Positions 17,306 through 25,490 of a DNA stretch of 64,000 nucleotides are shown here, piece by piece. The stretch's first letter is position 1. Each line of letters starts with the position of its first letter. A model generated the notes under the pieces. That model saw only the letters and a program-made list of their open reading frames with translations. It was not told where the DNA came from and did no database searches. Source of the stretch: Mycobacterium kyogaense (GTDB lineage Bacteria > Actinomycetota > Actinomycetes > Mycobacteriales > Mycobacteriaceae); assembly GCF_003254575.1 (NCBI RefSeq), contig NZ_QJUA01000022.1, positions 1 to 64,000 on the forward strand. The letters are read 5' to 3'. The translations under genes and the position numbers were made by a program.

Positions 17306-18285
17306 TGCCGCTTCGTGCCGATCAGTCATCGACAGTCCCGGAGGGCGTCCGCCGCGGCCGTCAACGACTTCCCGTGCCAGTCTCTCCGATGTGTTCGGAG
17401 ACGCTGAACAGCTACCTCCGCCGGGTGACGGAGCAGAACCTCTTGCGACCCAGCTGGCTGTCCCAGCTCGCCCGACAGCCCCACTTCGTTGCGGACCTGG
17501 TCGAGCTCACCGGTTTGACGGAGCGAGGGTTGGTAGCGGCGCTTCCGGAACTCCGAACTCCGCATGCAATCAAGCGATGGCCGCATCTGGTCGGCCACGT
17601 CTCGAAGCAGGCGGGGATCCGATCCGCATGCAGACACTGCGCCGCCGCGCAAACTCGAAGCCGAAGCCAAGCAGTGACTGTCTTTGCCAGCCATGAACAG
17701 GTGCTCTGCGCCATACACCAGCAATGGACAGGAAGTTCTGCACTGAGATGCGATGCTCAGCAACAATTTTCAGTCCGACTCTGTCCCGACATCGAACGCG
17801 CACACCGCCAGCACCGCCGCCTCATTCGACGCTGGGGGCGCGGCCCCACATACTCCGGCTTTACCGCCGCCGTCACCTGCTTCTCCCTGTGGTCAGGCTG
17901 GCCGGCTGTCTTCCGTGCACCTGATATCCAGCAACGCAGGCGACGGCTCGCTGTACCCGAGGAAGCACCGTCCATGCTTCCACGACAAGCCGCGACCTGG
18001 TACCCCAATGCGGTCGCGCTGACCGACGTCATTATCTCGCTACGGCACAAAGCGGCGGAGGGACGAACATCCGCCGCCGCGACCGTCATTGCAGAGGGCC
18101 TCGTTCGACTGCAAAACATCGTTCCCGGCCTATCGCCGAGTGGCGCGTCTGATCCCTTCCGGCAGGCAGTGTTGGGTGAACTGCACACTCCCCCAGACGA
18201 AGTCGAAGTCGGACCGAGCAACCAATCACGCGAATCCCAGCGGTACAGGAAGGACGATGGTGGCAATGTCAAGCCGAAGCTGTGA
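17305..18285 (+). CDS. tniQ: TniQ-family target-selection protein (TnsD/TniQ-like)
   Basis: 326 residues, starting at the ATG that overlaps the tnsC stop. The N-terminus matches TniQ (MCSETLNSYLRRVTEQNLL), and a zinc-finger-like arrangement follows (ACRHC ... VLCAIHQQW). TniQ/TnsD proteins recognise the target site and load TnsC. The short length is like Tn5053-type TniQ rather than the ~500-aa TnsD, so target recognition may be less elaborate or need a partner. No cas genes or CRISPR array lie nearby, so this is not a CRISPR-guided transposon. The 3' end overlaps the next gene by 29 bp. Confidence 0.88.
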   Translation: MPLRADQSSTVPEGVRRGRQRLPVPVSPMCSETLNSYLRRVTEQNLLRPSWLSQLARQPHFVADLVELTGLTERGLVAALPELRTPHAIKRWPHLVGHVSKQAGIRSACRHCAAAQTRSRSQAVTVFASHEQVLCAIHQQWTGSSALRCDAQQQFSVRLCPDIERAHRQHRRLIRRWGRGPTYSGFTAAVTCFSLWSGWPAVFRAPDIQQRRRRLAVPEEAPSMLPRQAATWYPNAVALTDVIISLRHKAAEGRTSAAATVIAEGLVRLQNIVPGLSPSGASDPFRQAVLGELHTPPDEVEVGPSNQSRESQRYRKDDGGNVKPKL

Positions 18286-18604
18286 GGAGCCCGCTACCCC
18301 AATCGGATCGCTCTGCACTGAATGGGAGTTGGACCAAGGCGTCGCATCCCGCGTCGTCTACACACCCGACCGGTTCCCCGCCGGATGCACGGCTGGAGTC
18401 CGCATCAGCGCGATTCAGGTCGAAGACGGCAGCTTTGAGACTGCTGCCGACGTTCCCCACATCTACCTCGAGTTCCACCCTGATTCTGGACTCACCATTG
18501 CAAACGCGCGGGCTCTCGCGCTCGTCCTCACCGAGTCCGCCGCTCAACTCGAAAGTTGGATCGAGATGTTCGGTGCCGTCGCCGATCCTGGTGCCGAACG
18601 TTGA
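18257..18604 (+). CDS. Small hypothetical protein (DUF6907-like C-terminus)
   Basis: 115 residues from the ATG at 18257, or 112 from the ATG at 18266, overlapping the end of tniQ. It has a beta-rich middle (GVRISAIQVEDGSFETAADVPHIYLEFHP) and a helical end (LTIANARALALVLTESAAQLESWIEM). The end recalls the small actinobacterial DUF6907 proteins common on mobile elements. Function unknown. Overlapping genes on both sides place it in the tns transcript. Confidence 0.6.
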   Translation: MVAMSSRSCEEPATPIGSLCTEWELDQGVASRVVYTPDRFPAGCTAGVRISAIQVEDGSFETAADVPHIYLEFHPDSGLTIANARALALVLTESAAQLESWIEMFGAVADPGAER

Positions 18605-18771
18605 TCGATCCTTCGCTGCCGCGCATCAGCATCACCGAACTACGCCGACATTTCAGCCGGTTCATCAGCGAAGCCGAACAAGGGCGGACTTTCGTGATCA
18701 CCCGGCAGGGACGCGAGGTTGCCTTGCTCGTCCCTGCCGGGCGCTTCGCCGACGAAGATCTGCATCAGTGA
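18601..18771 (+). CDS. Phd/YefM-type antitoxin, no partner toxin seen
   Basis: 56 residues: RISITELRRHFSRFISEAEQGRTFVITRQGREVALLVPAGRF is a typical Phd/YefM N-terminal DNA-binding domain. The likely start is a TTG at 18601, overlapping the upstream stop (TTGA). The protein is short and lacks much of the C-terminal toxin-binding tail. No Doc, YoeB or PIN-domain toxin follows. It may be a transcriptional regulator of the tns operon, or half of a degenerate toxin-antitoxin pair. Confidence 0.7.
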   Translation: MIDPSLPRISITELRRHFSRFISEAEQGRTFVITRQGREVALLVPAGRFADEDLHQ

Positions 18772-18841
18772 CGTATACGTCGTCCTCACGTCCGAAGGAG
18801 TGCCCGCCTACCAAAAGAGGACCACGAGCAGTATTGGAGTC

Positions 18842-19513
18842 ATGCAACACCCAACATTCCGAACGAACTTCGACCACAGTCCCTGCTACCGCGACGGTCT
18901 GCACCCACCTACGAAGCCCGGGCGCCAGTGGTGCCGCACTCATGGTCCGGCCAGCCGCGCGCGTGCAATTGGCCGACCAGTCGCTGCGGCGTCGCCGCCG
19001 CAGACCCCGCAAGACGACATCGGTCCTGCCGAGGTACGCCGACGCCGTGCAGCGGCCGCCAAGCAGTACCAGCCCAGCAGGGTTCGGCTTCTGCTGGTGG
19101 CCCAAGCGCCGCCTGACGCCGACGACCGGTACTTCTACTTTCCCGACGTGGCGCAGCACGACTGGCTGTTCCGGGCGGTCGCGCGGGCAATCCTGCCTCA
19201 CGTCGAGCCGACCCGGACCAACAAAGCGTCCCTGCTGGCGCAGCTGCGCGACCGCGGCATATTCCTGATCGACCTCAAGCCCGATCCCGTCGACGGGTCC
19301 GACCTGTCGCCCTACGTGCCCGCGTTCCTTGACCGGATTGCCGAGCTGGAACCCGAACGCATCATCCTGATCAAGGCCGACGTGTTCCGCGTGGCATCTC
19401 CCGCGTTGGCGGCCGCCGGCCTTCCGGTCAGCCAGATGCGGATCCCCTTCCCTTCGTCTGGGCGACAGAAGGAGTTCGCGGTCGCGTTCGGTCAGGCCCT
19501 CGCGGGCGGGTGA
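18842..19513 (+). CDS. Uracil-DNA-glycosylase-fold-like protein (putative)
   Basis: Up to 223 residues from the ATG at 18842. The convincing part begins near residue 70: SRVRLLLVAQAPPDADDRYFY, then LFRAVARAILPH, GIFLIDLKPDPV and the end SGRQKEFAVAFGQAL. The VAQAPP strand-loop and the later LIDLKP resemble the UDG-like superfamily of small phage/element proteins, but the catalytic motifs of true uracil glycosylases are not evident. The first ~65 residues are low in structure, so the true start may be internal. It follows the tns operon with a 70-bp gap. Confidence 0.5.
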   Translation: MQHPTFRTNFDHSPCYRDGLHPPTKPGRQWCRTHGPASRARAIGRPVAAASPPQTPQDDIGPAEVRRRRAAAAKQYQPSRVRLLLVAQAPPDADDRYFYFPDVAQHDWLFRAVARAILPHVEPTRTNKASLLAQLRDRGIFLIDLKPDPVDGSDLSPYVPAFLDRIAELEPERIILIKADVFRVASPALAAAGLPVSQMRIPFPSSGRQKEFAVAFGQALAGG

Positions 19514-19760
19514 CCGTCGGCGCCGCAGTGATGATTCCCTTCGAGCACCGGTGGGTTGTGGACGGAGGCACTGTCGCCTGACCAGCAGGCGTGCCAAACA
19601 CATCGACTGTTCGAAGGACTCGGACGGGGTTGGCTAACCCGGACTTGGTCCTCGGTTTGAGAACTCGCTGCCCACAAGTCGCTCACCATGTTGCCTTCCT
19701 CAGCGGGAGGGCGCACTTGGAACCGTCATAGGCGAGCGTGAGGTCGAGCAATTCGGCACG
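19514..19760. other. Short intergenic region between convergent genes
   Basis: About 250 bp between the rightward UDG-like gene and the leftward 349-aa gene. One leftward open frame (19492-19716) lacks family features and is disregarded. No clear terminator is visible. Confidence 0.4.
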
Positions 19761-20810
19761 TTAACCGCCTTTGCGGGAACGAATCTCGGTGAGCGTCGAG
19801 ATCACCGTCGAAAGGCCGTTTTCGTGCAAACCTTCATCGCGTAGTTCAAAGCGGTGCGGTTCCGCTCTTTCACCGGCGGTGGTGGTGCCGTTGCGTCGGC
19901 GGTTTGGATCTCGGTGAACCACGATGAGCCCGTAGGCCTCCAGCGTGGCGTGCGTGTCCCACATCGCTCGTGACAGGTCATACTCGAGGAGTCGGTCGCG
20001 GCCGCGAACGGTTAGGCGGTCCACCGGAGCATTGCCGAGGTGCTTCAGATCGCGCAACATCAACCACATCGCGGTCTCGGACTTACTGAGGGCATGAACC
20101 CATCCGTTGGTGAAGAACGTGGCCGGGATATCGAGGGTCTTGACTTTCGCGCCCGGCCGTTGGTAACGCTTGGTGCCGGCCGCGGTGGGCCCGTTCTCCC
20201 GGTTGAGATGCACCTGGTCATCAAATCTCGGTTCGCCCTTTCTGCCACCAGGGGGCACCTCGGCGAGTCCGAGCTTGCTCAGCTGGACGAGGGCATCGCG
20301 AATCTGCCGCTTACGGTTGTTCCGGGAATTGCTCGCGAACGCAGCGTTCGGCGATGGATTGTGAGAGGCCGCAATGGCGATCAGGTCGATCAGCCCGAGC
20401 GCGTCGTCGTCGCCGTCGATCGTGAGCTTCAGGCGGGCGTCTCTCCCCAAAGCGTCACCGGTCTGTGCCAGGTACATGAGCGTGAGTCCTAGTGGCAAGC
20501 CCACCCCTTTGGTCAGCGAGGCCAACGCCGCCAGCGGTGGCTGACGTGGCAGGGCTGATTTTGGCCGGTCGACCAGCTTTGCCGTGTCGTACTCCTCTTC
20601 GACGAGAGATGGGACACGTCGTACGAACCCGACCCGGATTGGGATGTCAGTCAGCTGTGTAGCCGACTCTTTGGCCCACCTCGTGAGATTGGCGCGTACC
20701 CCGGCGTCAACCGGGTACCGCCCCGCGCGCAGCGTCTCCAGTCTGTTTATCCGTTGCTGCAACACATCGCGCCGCGGCTTCGGATCGGGGGGCTGATCAG
20801 TGAATTCCAC
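19761..20810 (-). CDS. Winged-helix-like hypothetical protein of the element
   Basis: 349 residues, unrecognised by name. Two segments read like winged-helix modules: IRDALVQLSKLGLAEVPPGG followed by a beta wing, and FFTNGWVHALSKSETAMWLMLRDL followed by AMWDTHATLEAYGLIVVHR. Such duplicated winged helices occur in plasmid replication initiators and element-borne regulators. It is transcribed leftward from a promoter region containing a perfect 18-bp inverted repeat (20848/20902). A regulator or replication-like role is inferred from that; there is no direct evidence. Confidence 0.6.
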   Translation of the reverse strand: MEFTDQPPDPKPRRDVLQQRINRLETLRAGRYPVDAGVRANLTRWAKESATQLTDIPIRVGFVRRVPSLVEEEYDTAKLVDRPKSALPRQPPLAALASLTKGVGLPLGLTLMYLAQTGDALGRDARLKLTIDGDDDALGLIDLIAIAASHNPSPNAAFASNSRNNRKRQIRDALVQLSKLGLAEVPPGGRKGEPRFDDQVHLNRENGPTAAGTKRYQRPGAKVKTLDIPATFFTNGWVHALSKSETAMWLMLRDLKHLGNAPVDRLTVRGRDRLLEYDLSRAMWDTHATLEAYGLIVVHRDPNRRRNGTTTAGERAEPHRFELRDEGLHENGLSTVISTLTEIRSRKGG

Positions 20811-20847
20811 ACCACCACCGTACGCAAATATTTACTTTTCGCAGAAA

Positions 20848-20919
20848 ACGGATTGTCACGCCTATGTGACTCTCTTAGTTGTCTGAAATGGTCAATGTCC
20901 AATAGGCGTGACAATCCGT
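20848..20919. promoter_or_regulatory. Perfect 18-bp inverted repeat with 36-bp spacer
   Basis: ACGGATTGTCACGCCTAT (20848-20865) and its exact reverse complement ATAGGCGTGACAATCCGT (20902-20919). It lies in an AT-richer stretch 38 bp upstream of the leftward 349-aa gene and ahead of the rightward small gene at 21076. Likely paired operators for looping by a regulator, perhaps that protein itself. A hairpin RNA is an alternative. Confidence 0.65.
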
Positions 20920-21075
20920 CGCGCCATCGTGACCGAGTGTACTCGACAGCCGGCCAAAGCCACGCTTGTCTGGTTGTTGTTGCTCAACGTCTCCGCGTAT
21001 CGGGAACAAGTGGCGACGACCAACCTCGGGCCCGGGGTCATCAACTGCAGGAACTCTCACGAAAGGAGAAACGCT

Positions 21076-21192
21076 ATGGACCACCCGCAGCACCCCGCCC
21101 GCGACACGCGCCCGTCTATCTGGCCCGCACTCGCGTTCGTCGTCGCGGTCGTGCGCACTGCCTTAGACGTGTGGCAGCTGTTTGAGAAGTAA
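21076..21192 (+). CDS. 38-residue single-pass membrane protein
   Basis: The ATG at 21076 follows a strong ribosome-binding site (AAAGGAGAA). The product has a polar N-terminus (MDHPQHPARDTRPS), one hydrophobic segment (IWPALAFVVAVVRTALDVW) and a short charged end (QLFEK). It is not recognised. Its position between the 349-aa regulator-like gene and the helicase makes it a possible membrane component of the cargo system. Very small size limits confidence, but the Shine-Dalgarno and hydrophobic profile argue that it is real. Confidence 0.55.
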   Translation: MDHPQHPARDTRPSIWPALAFVVAVVRTALDVWQLFEK

Positions 21193-21650
21193 CGCGAGGC
21201 AGGGGGCGGTCGTTCGGCGATTCGCAGTCGACGACACGACCTCCCCCGCGCCTGCTTCGAGCAGCTGGCCAACCTCACTGCCCGCACAGCGGTAGTGATC
21301 GACTTCCAGAGTATGTGCACCGCCTCGACCAACAGACCGACTACGCCAGCGTCGGACCCGACACCCCCAAGAGCGACAAGACGTGGAGGACCCCAGCCTG
21401 ACCTGGCACCACGCCCCTGGATCCGGAACCACCTGCCTGGGCGCGAACCCGTGCCTGGCCCACGCCCACGGGGCGGATCGTGGTCCGCGGGCATGACACA
21501 GTCCGGCGGCGAGGCGCACGATAAACCGAAATCGACCGTCCTATCGATGTGTAGCGCCTCTCACCTGATCTCCCACACTCGTGGCGACCACTGGCCACGA
21601 TCGGGCCGTTTGGTCCTCCGCCGCATTCGTCGTGACACAGCGCCCATCCC
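21193..21650. other. Intergenic region 3' of the large helicase
   Basis: About 460 bp. Several short stretches look coding in shifting frames, so it may hold a decayed gene, but no frame is sustained and I cannot identify it. No RNA gene is seen. Confidence 0.4.
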
Positions 21651-24600
21651 TTATGGTGCGCAGAAGATCCGGGTCTTTGCCGACACACTGGCCGCGGCGG
21701 CGATCGTGGTCTGCAGCAGATGGTTGAGTTGGAGGGACTCTCGCCGCGGTTCGGGCTTGGTCAACTCGTTGTAGAGGGCGTTGGCCGAGAGCATGTTGCC
21801 CAACACCAGCCAGATTTCTTTGGAGGTCAGCGGATTACGAAGCAGCGGGGACAAGCCGCCCTCCCATGCCGACCGCGCGTCGGGCCACTTCGAGACCCGA
21901 AATCGGTTGTTGACTGCCAACGCGATTTTGCCCTTACCGGTGAAGTTGTGCGGTTGATCCCACTGGGCCAAGTTCGGCTCACGAAGTGAATAGGTGGAAA
22001 ACAGGCCGGTGTTCTTCTGCGCCTGCGCGCACACCTCCTGAACCGCCGATGCCGAGAACTTCTTGTAGCTCTCTGACGCCTTGGCGTGGACCAGAACCAC
22101 GCGCCGATTCTCGCCCTCGTCGGCGAGGATGAAGTCGGCGGTTTCCTGGCCCATGTCGCCGCAGATACCCAACGTCGGAGTGAAGGTCACTGCCTCTGGC
22201 TGGTATCGCTGCGTCCATCCTTGGTCGAGCGCGAGTGAGTCTGTGTTGAATCCGGTTTGGGCCCAGCTGTCAATGAGCCCGAACAAGCTGGCGGGGTCGT
22301 AGCCGTCGCCGTTGCCAACTGTCAGCGCACCTTTTTCCATCATTCTCGCCTCGAACTGGGTCGAGGGATACAGGCAGTACCCGACGAAGAACTCTTCAGC
22401 GGTGAAGCGCTGCCCGAACTTCAGTCCCGGCGCGTAAAACGCACCGTGCACGTAGATGACTTCGGGGTCGTCGGGGATGATGTTGAACGCCTGCCGCTCG
22501 TTGAGCGCCCTGGTCAGCGGCACCCTGCGGTCCCCTACCGGGACAAAATCCTCGTCAAGAAGCCGTGATTCAATTTTGTACCTGCCCTTGGCGGCATGGA
22601 ATGTCACATCGAGGTCATAGACCCTGTCGTTGAGGGTGACCTTGAAGCCCGACGTCGCGCCCGAACCGGTCACCGATGTGGTTGATCGATCGACACACAG
22701 CTCATCGCTGCGCAGATAGTCGTCATCGCTGTTGCGCAGCACGTAGTCGCGGGACAACTCGGTCAAGTCCAGCAACAGGTTGGCTGGCGCATACTTTGTG
22801 ACGCCCTTGCGTGCCGGCGCGGCATAGCGCCCGTAGACCTCGGGATATCGTTGTTGCGAACGCATCTGCCGTAGAAGGGATTCCACCCAACGCCGGTAGG
22901 CGCGCACCCGCAGTGGCGGACCTTGTTCGGAGACCCGGCCAGTGCTCAGCCCGACGTAGCGGCGCAACAGATGCACCCCGGTCGCGTTAGACGACGGCAT
23001 CGCCGGCCGGACGGTGATGTCGAAGTTCTCGTCGATCATCTCCTGGTAGTCGATGTCGTCGAGGATTTGGGGAGTCGTTCCGTTGTAGCCGGTGACGGTG
23101 GACACCACGTGGCCGTACTCGTCGAGGATCGGTGGAACATCGGCGATCGACGGCGCCGAGATCGTCCGCCGGCGCACCACCCGGTTACTGAGATTGGTGT
23201 TGCGCGATCCGATCAGCGAGATGCGGCCCTGGGCGCCTGGCATGACGACGCGCTCCAACTCGCCGGGGCCCACGGACGGTAGATGGGACAACGCATCGGT
23301 CCCGCTGCCCGACCCCGTACTTGCCGTCGCGACCACACCACGGGTGGGCAAGAGCATCACCATCCGCGCCTCGACCACCGGCAGCGCGAAGTAACGGTTG
23401 TTCAGAAAGCCGACGTTGTCGACCTTCGCGCAGATATAGACCACGGTGTTCGGCGAGACGGCCGACACGTCGTAGCGGGTGAACTCGAAATCGTTTTCGA
23501 TAAGGTCTGCTTCGACGAGATTTGTCAACTGGTCCAACGTGGCGGATCGGGTGACCCGCCGGAGCGTGACCCGACGCTCGAAGAGCACTTCGTCGGCCAC
23601 CTCTTCGGGTGTCATCGGTGGCTGCCCGCCGTCCTCGGCTTGGATCTGCAGCACACTGCGGAACTTTTTGTCGATGTAGAGCACCGGTGGCTGCACCTTG
23701 GTGAAGTCTGTGACAAGCACCTTCGACATGGCGCGGGCGAGATCCTCGGCGGTCACCGTCTGGTCGAAATCTTTGTACAGCTGCCAGTACTTATCGATTC
23801 GGCCGCGGAAATGGTCGAGCACCCAGGCCTGGCCGGTGTCATTGTCACCCTTTCGAATGACCCGCCCAATTTGTTGGACGATCGAGCGGACATTGCCGAG
23901 CATGTCGAAGAACGCCAACACCTGGAATCGGTGGTCGTCGATTCCTTCCAGCAGTTTGTACTGGTGAATCCAAATCACCGCGTCACACTGCCCGGGTGCG
24001 GGCACCGAACGGCGCTTCCATCCATCGGTCGGGGGGCCCGACGGATAACGGTCATGGATCCCGACTACCCTGCCCGAGAATCCGCGGGCGATGAACGCAT
24101 CGCCCAGGCGGGTGATTCTGGCCATGTCGTCACAGTGGATGATGATCCGCTGCGTCCATCGCGACGTGTCAGAACCCCACAACCCTGCGCAGTAGTCGAT
24201 GACGTCGTCACAGAACAGCGCCTCGGTCAGCGCCGGCTCACGTCGCTGTACGTGCACGTCGCGGATAACCTCATCGGCGACCGCCTCATGCAACTTGAAG
24301 AGATGAATATTGCCGGCGCTGATCCGAAATGCTTTAAGGTCGTTGCGAAATGGGGTAGCGGAGAGCAGCACGACCGGCTTGTCGAGGTTGCGCACGGCCT
24401 CGCTCCACTTAGCCGCCGGCTCATAATGTCCTTCGTCGAACAGAACCAGATCGATGCTGGAACACAGTGCTGCGTAAGCTGATTGCTGAACCGGTCCCCG
24501 ACCACGCTGCAACTCCACCAGCATCTGCACGGTCATCACCAGTACCGAATCGGTCTCAGACAGAAACTTCCCAAAATCGGTCTCGGGTGGATGCTGCGCA

Positions 24601-25058
24601 AGGCGACCCGATTGACGTTCGACGAAGGTTGCCAGCTCGTCGCTGAGGATCGTCCGCGTGGAGCGGTACAACGCGCCCATCGAGCTCAGATCCGCACTCT
24701 TTCGAACGGCGTAACACATCTTGGGCAACCGTATGTCGAGTCCGAGATCAAACTTTTCCGGGTTGATGAACAGGTTCGCCCCGACCTCGCGCACCAGTTG
24801 GTCGCGAATAGGATCTCGAGTCGTCAGCACAAGGACATTGCCCACTTCGGGCGCACACTGGGCTAGGCCCGCGATCACCGCGGTCTTGCCTGTGCCGGTT
24901 GGATGGCACACGAGCGCAGCCCCGAGCAGGGCCATCTCCTCTGCGGGCACGGCGTAGAAGTCTTGGCGATAGCGGCGTGCCATCGTGATGGCCGCCATCT
25001 GATAGGGGCGGAAGCGTTCGCGGTAGCGAAGCTTCTTCAACGGAGTTCGTGATGTCAT
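21651..25058 (-). CDS. SF2 DEAD/DEAH-type helicase with C-terminal nuclease-like region
   Basis: 1135 residues from the ATG at 25058 (GGGGAAC upstream). Helicase core: motif I HPTGTGKTA (near 52), motif II as DEGH in LVLFDEGHYEP (near 206), motif III SATPF (near 232), and motif VI in QQIGRVIRKGDN. A long unassigned middle follows. Near residue 985 the run ADFILADEGENRRVVLVHAKAS has the D...x-A-K shape of a PD-(D/E)xK nuclease. This recalls type III restriction and defence helicase-nucleases, but no methylase or specificity subunit is present. It is transcribed away from the nuclease-STAND-helicase gene run starting at 25491. Anti-phage function is inferred from architecture and neighbours. 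Confidence 0.85.
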   Translation of the reverse strand: MTSRTPLKKLRYRERFRPYQMAAITMARRYRQDFYAVPAEEMALLGAALVCHPTGTGKTAVIAGLAQCAPEVGNVLVLTTRDPIRDQLVREVGANLFINPEKFDLGLDIRLPKMCYAVRKSADLSSMGALYRSTRTILSDELATFVERQSGRLAQHPPETDFGKFLSETDSVLVMTVQMLVELQRGRGPVQQSAYAALCSSIDLVLFDEGHYEPAAKWSEAVRNLDKPVVLLSATPFRNDLKAFRISAGNIHLFKLHEAVADEVIRDVHVQRREPALTEALFCDDVIDYCAGLWGSDTSRWTQRIIIHCDDMARITRLGDAFIARGFSGRVVGIHDRYPSGPPTDGWKRRSVPAPGQCDAVIWIHQYKLLEGIDDHRFQVLAFFDMLGNVRSIVQQIGRVIRKGDNDTGQAWVLDHFRGRIDKYWQLYKDFDQTVTAEDLARAMSKVLVTDFTKVQPPVLYIDKKFRSVLQIQAEDGGQPPMTPEEVADEVLFERRVTLRRVTRSATLDQLTNLVEADLIENDFEFTRYDVSAVSPNTVVYICAKVDNVGFLNNRYFALPVVEARMVMLLPTRGVVATASTGSGSGTDALSHLPSVGPGELERVVMPGAQGRISLIGSRNTNLSNRVVRRRTISAPSIADVPPILDEYGHVVSTVTGYNGTTPQILDDIDYQEMIDENFDITVRPAMPSSNATGVHLLRRYVGLSTGRVSEQGPPLRVRAYRRWVESLLRQMRSQQRYPEVYGRYAAPARKGVTKYAPANLLLDLTELSRDYVLRNSDDDYLRSDELCVDRSTTSVTGSGATSGFKVTLNDRVYDLDVTFHAAKGRYKIESRLLDEDFVPVGDRRVPLTRALNERQAFNIIPDDPEVIYVHGAFYAPGLKFGQRFTAEEFFVGYCLYPSTQFEARMMEKGALTVGNGDGYDPASLFGLIDSWAQTGFNTDSLALDQGWTQRYQPEAVTFTPTLGICGDMGQETADFILADEGENRRVVLVHAKASESYKKFSASAVQEVCAQAQKNTGLFSTYSLREPNLAQWDQPHNFTGKGKIALAVNNRFRVSKWPDARSAWEGGLSPLLRNPLTSKEIWLVLGNMLSANALYNELTKPEPRRESLQLNHLLQTTIAAAASVSAKTRIFCAP

Positions 25059-25490
25059 GCGAAGTTCCCCCCATGAACGATCTGGACGACGGGCCATCGT
25101 AGTTCGATCCTGAGCAAACCAACCCCGATTGTGTTCTTTCGCGGTTCATCCCCAGCCGGTCTTGTCCGCAGTGCTGCGACGAAGCCGCACCACCCCGGGC
25201 ACCGCCAAACTGGCGGCTCACGGATCAATGGGTCAGGTCGGCCGCACCTGGCTGCGAGCTCAACCGACGCTCAGCCACTGGCGCAGTCTCTCGCCGTTGG
25301 GTGTTGTCGATGACGAAGCATCGCCGCCGGGGTAGGTGGCTGCGGGTCGATGCATACTCGCGAGACATCACCCAGCGGTTCACTGCGCCGGCATTGACGA
25401 CGGCCAGCGTGGCTGGGCGGGGCCGTGGCGTTGGCGGGAAACGGCGGCGGCAACGCCGAGTTGTCGGTCTGTTCTGCGAGATGAAGGGCC
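25059..25490. promoter_or_regulatory. Divergent promoter region of the defence cargo
   Basis: About 430 bp between the leftward helicase and the rightward nuclease gene. It must hold both promoters. I see no clear -10/-35 pair or extended repeat. Short open frames here are not credible. Confidence 0.45.

Noticed and set aside
23283..24482. 399-aa rightward frame opposite the large helicase
   Set aside because: Antisense shadow; no domain, and the helicase motifs are on the other strand.
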